The notes under the pieces were generated by a model. The model was not told the origin of the DNA and made no database searches. It saw only the letters and a list, made by a program, of their open reading frames with translations. From Chitinophagaceae bacterium UBA3961 (GTDB lineage Bacteria; Bacteroidota; Bacteroidia; Chitinophagales; Chitinophagaceae), in assembly GCA_002385265.1 (NCBI GenBank), contig DGDD01000082.1, forward strand, positions 1 to 13,577: 13,577 nucleotides of DNA, given 5' to 3'. Both the position numbers and the translations under genes were made by a program. Positions 13,465-13,577 of the stretch are shown piece after piece (position 1 is the first letter of the stretch; each line of letters opens with the position of its first letter).

Positions 13465-13481
13465 CAAATTATTCAAATAAC

Positions 13482-13577
13482 TTTTTACGCAGCGCTAGCA
13501 GACCCTCTGTATTTCCTCTATCCTCGTCTCCTCTCATCCTCGTTTCCTGTATTCCCCCCTCTTCTTTCTCTGTATTT
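13482..13577 (+). repeat. Pyrimidine-rich mosaic repeat, block D (cut by the window end)
   Basis: The block begins TTTTTACGCAGCG and continues with CTCTGTATTTCCTC, CCTCGTCTCCTC, TCCTGTATTCCCCC and TTCTTTCTCTGTATTT, the same words and orientation as block A. It runs off the end of the window. Confidence 0.8.

Overview
The window looks like a piece of chromosome from a Bacteroidota bacterium, most likely of the Chitinophagales. The evidence is a SusC-like/OMP-beta-barrel receptor with an N-terminal carboxypeptidase-regulatory domain, several lipoproteins with short signals ending in Cys-Ser/Gln-Lys, TAnnTTTG-type -7 promoter elements, the absence of obvious Shine-Dalgarno sequences, a single-RRM protein, and moderate-to-low GC. 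No tRNA, rRNA, CRISPR array, transposase or phage gene was seen.

Layout. Positions 1-600 hold a composite intergenic repeat (a CACAGATT-type inverted module, then a strongly pyrimidine-biased mosaic). Positions 601-3334 form a tight four-gene operon: a lipoprotein with WKNG-type repeats, an exported cupin with a Tat-like leader, a secreted lipocalin-like protein, and a second cupin without a signal that is about two-thirds identical to the first. Positions 3335-4150 are again repeat mosaic, now in the opposite orientation. On the minus strand, a DUF2975-like membrane protein and a small Cro/CI-type regulator (5004-4244) form the usual two-gene pair. A third repeat block (about 5125-5475) follows, and a 137-bp stretch of it is an inverted copy of part of the first block.

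Positions 5749-8345 form an RNA-handling cluster: an RRM protein, a cold-shock-domain protein with a lysine-rich tail at its N-terminus, a RhlE-type DEAD-box helicase, and an 82-residue unknown 18 nt behind the helicase. The cold-shock and helicase genes both have leaders with clear stem-loops, which would suit temperature- or RNA-structure-dependent control. Positions 8346-8759 pack several unrelated small repeats and a bidirectional terminator into about 400 bp.

Positions 8760-13314 carry envelope genes: a lipoprotein metallopeptidase with HEFAH (minus strand), a divergent TonB-receptor-like outer-membrane protein, and a lipoprotein serine hydrolase of the beta-lactamase fold. The window ends in a fourth copy of the composite repeat (13341-13577), in the same module order as the first. 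The genes belong to recognisable families. The least explained material is the modular repeat family, which occupies roughly 1.8 kb of this 13.6-kb window, together with the structured leaders and the small helicase-linked protein.
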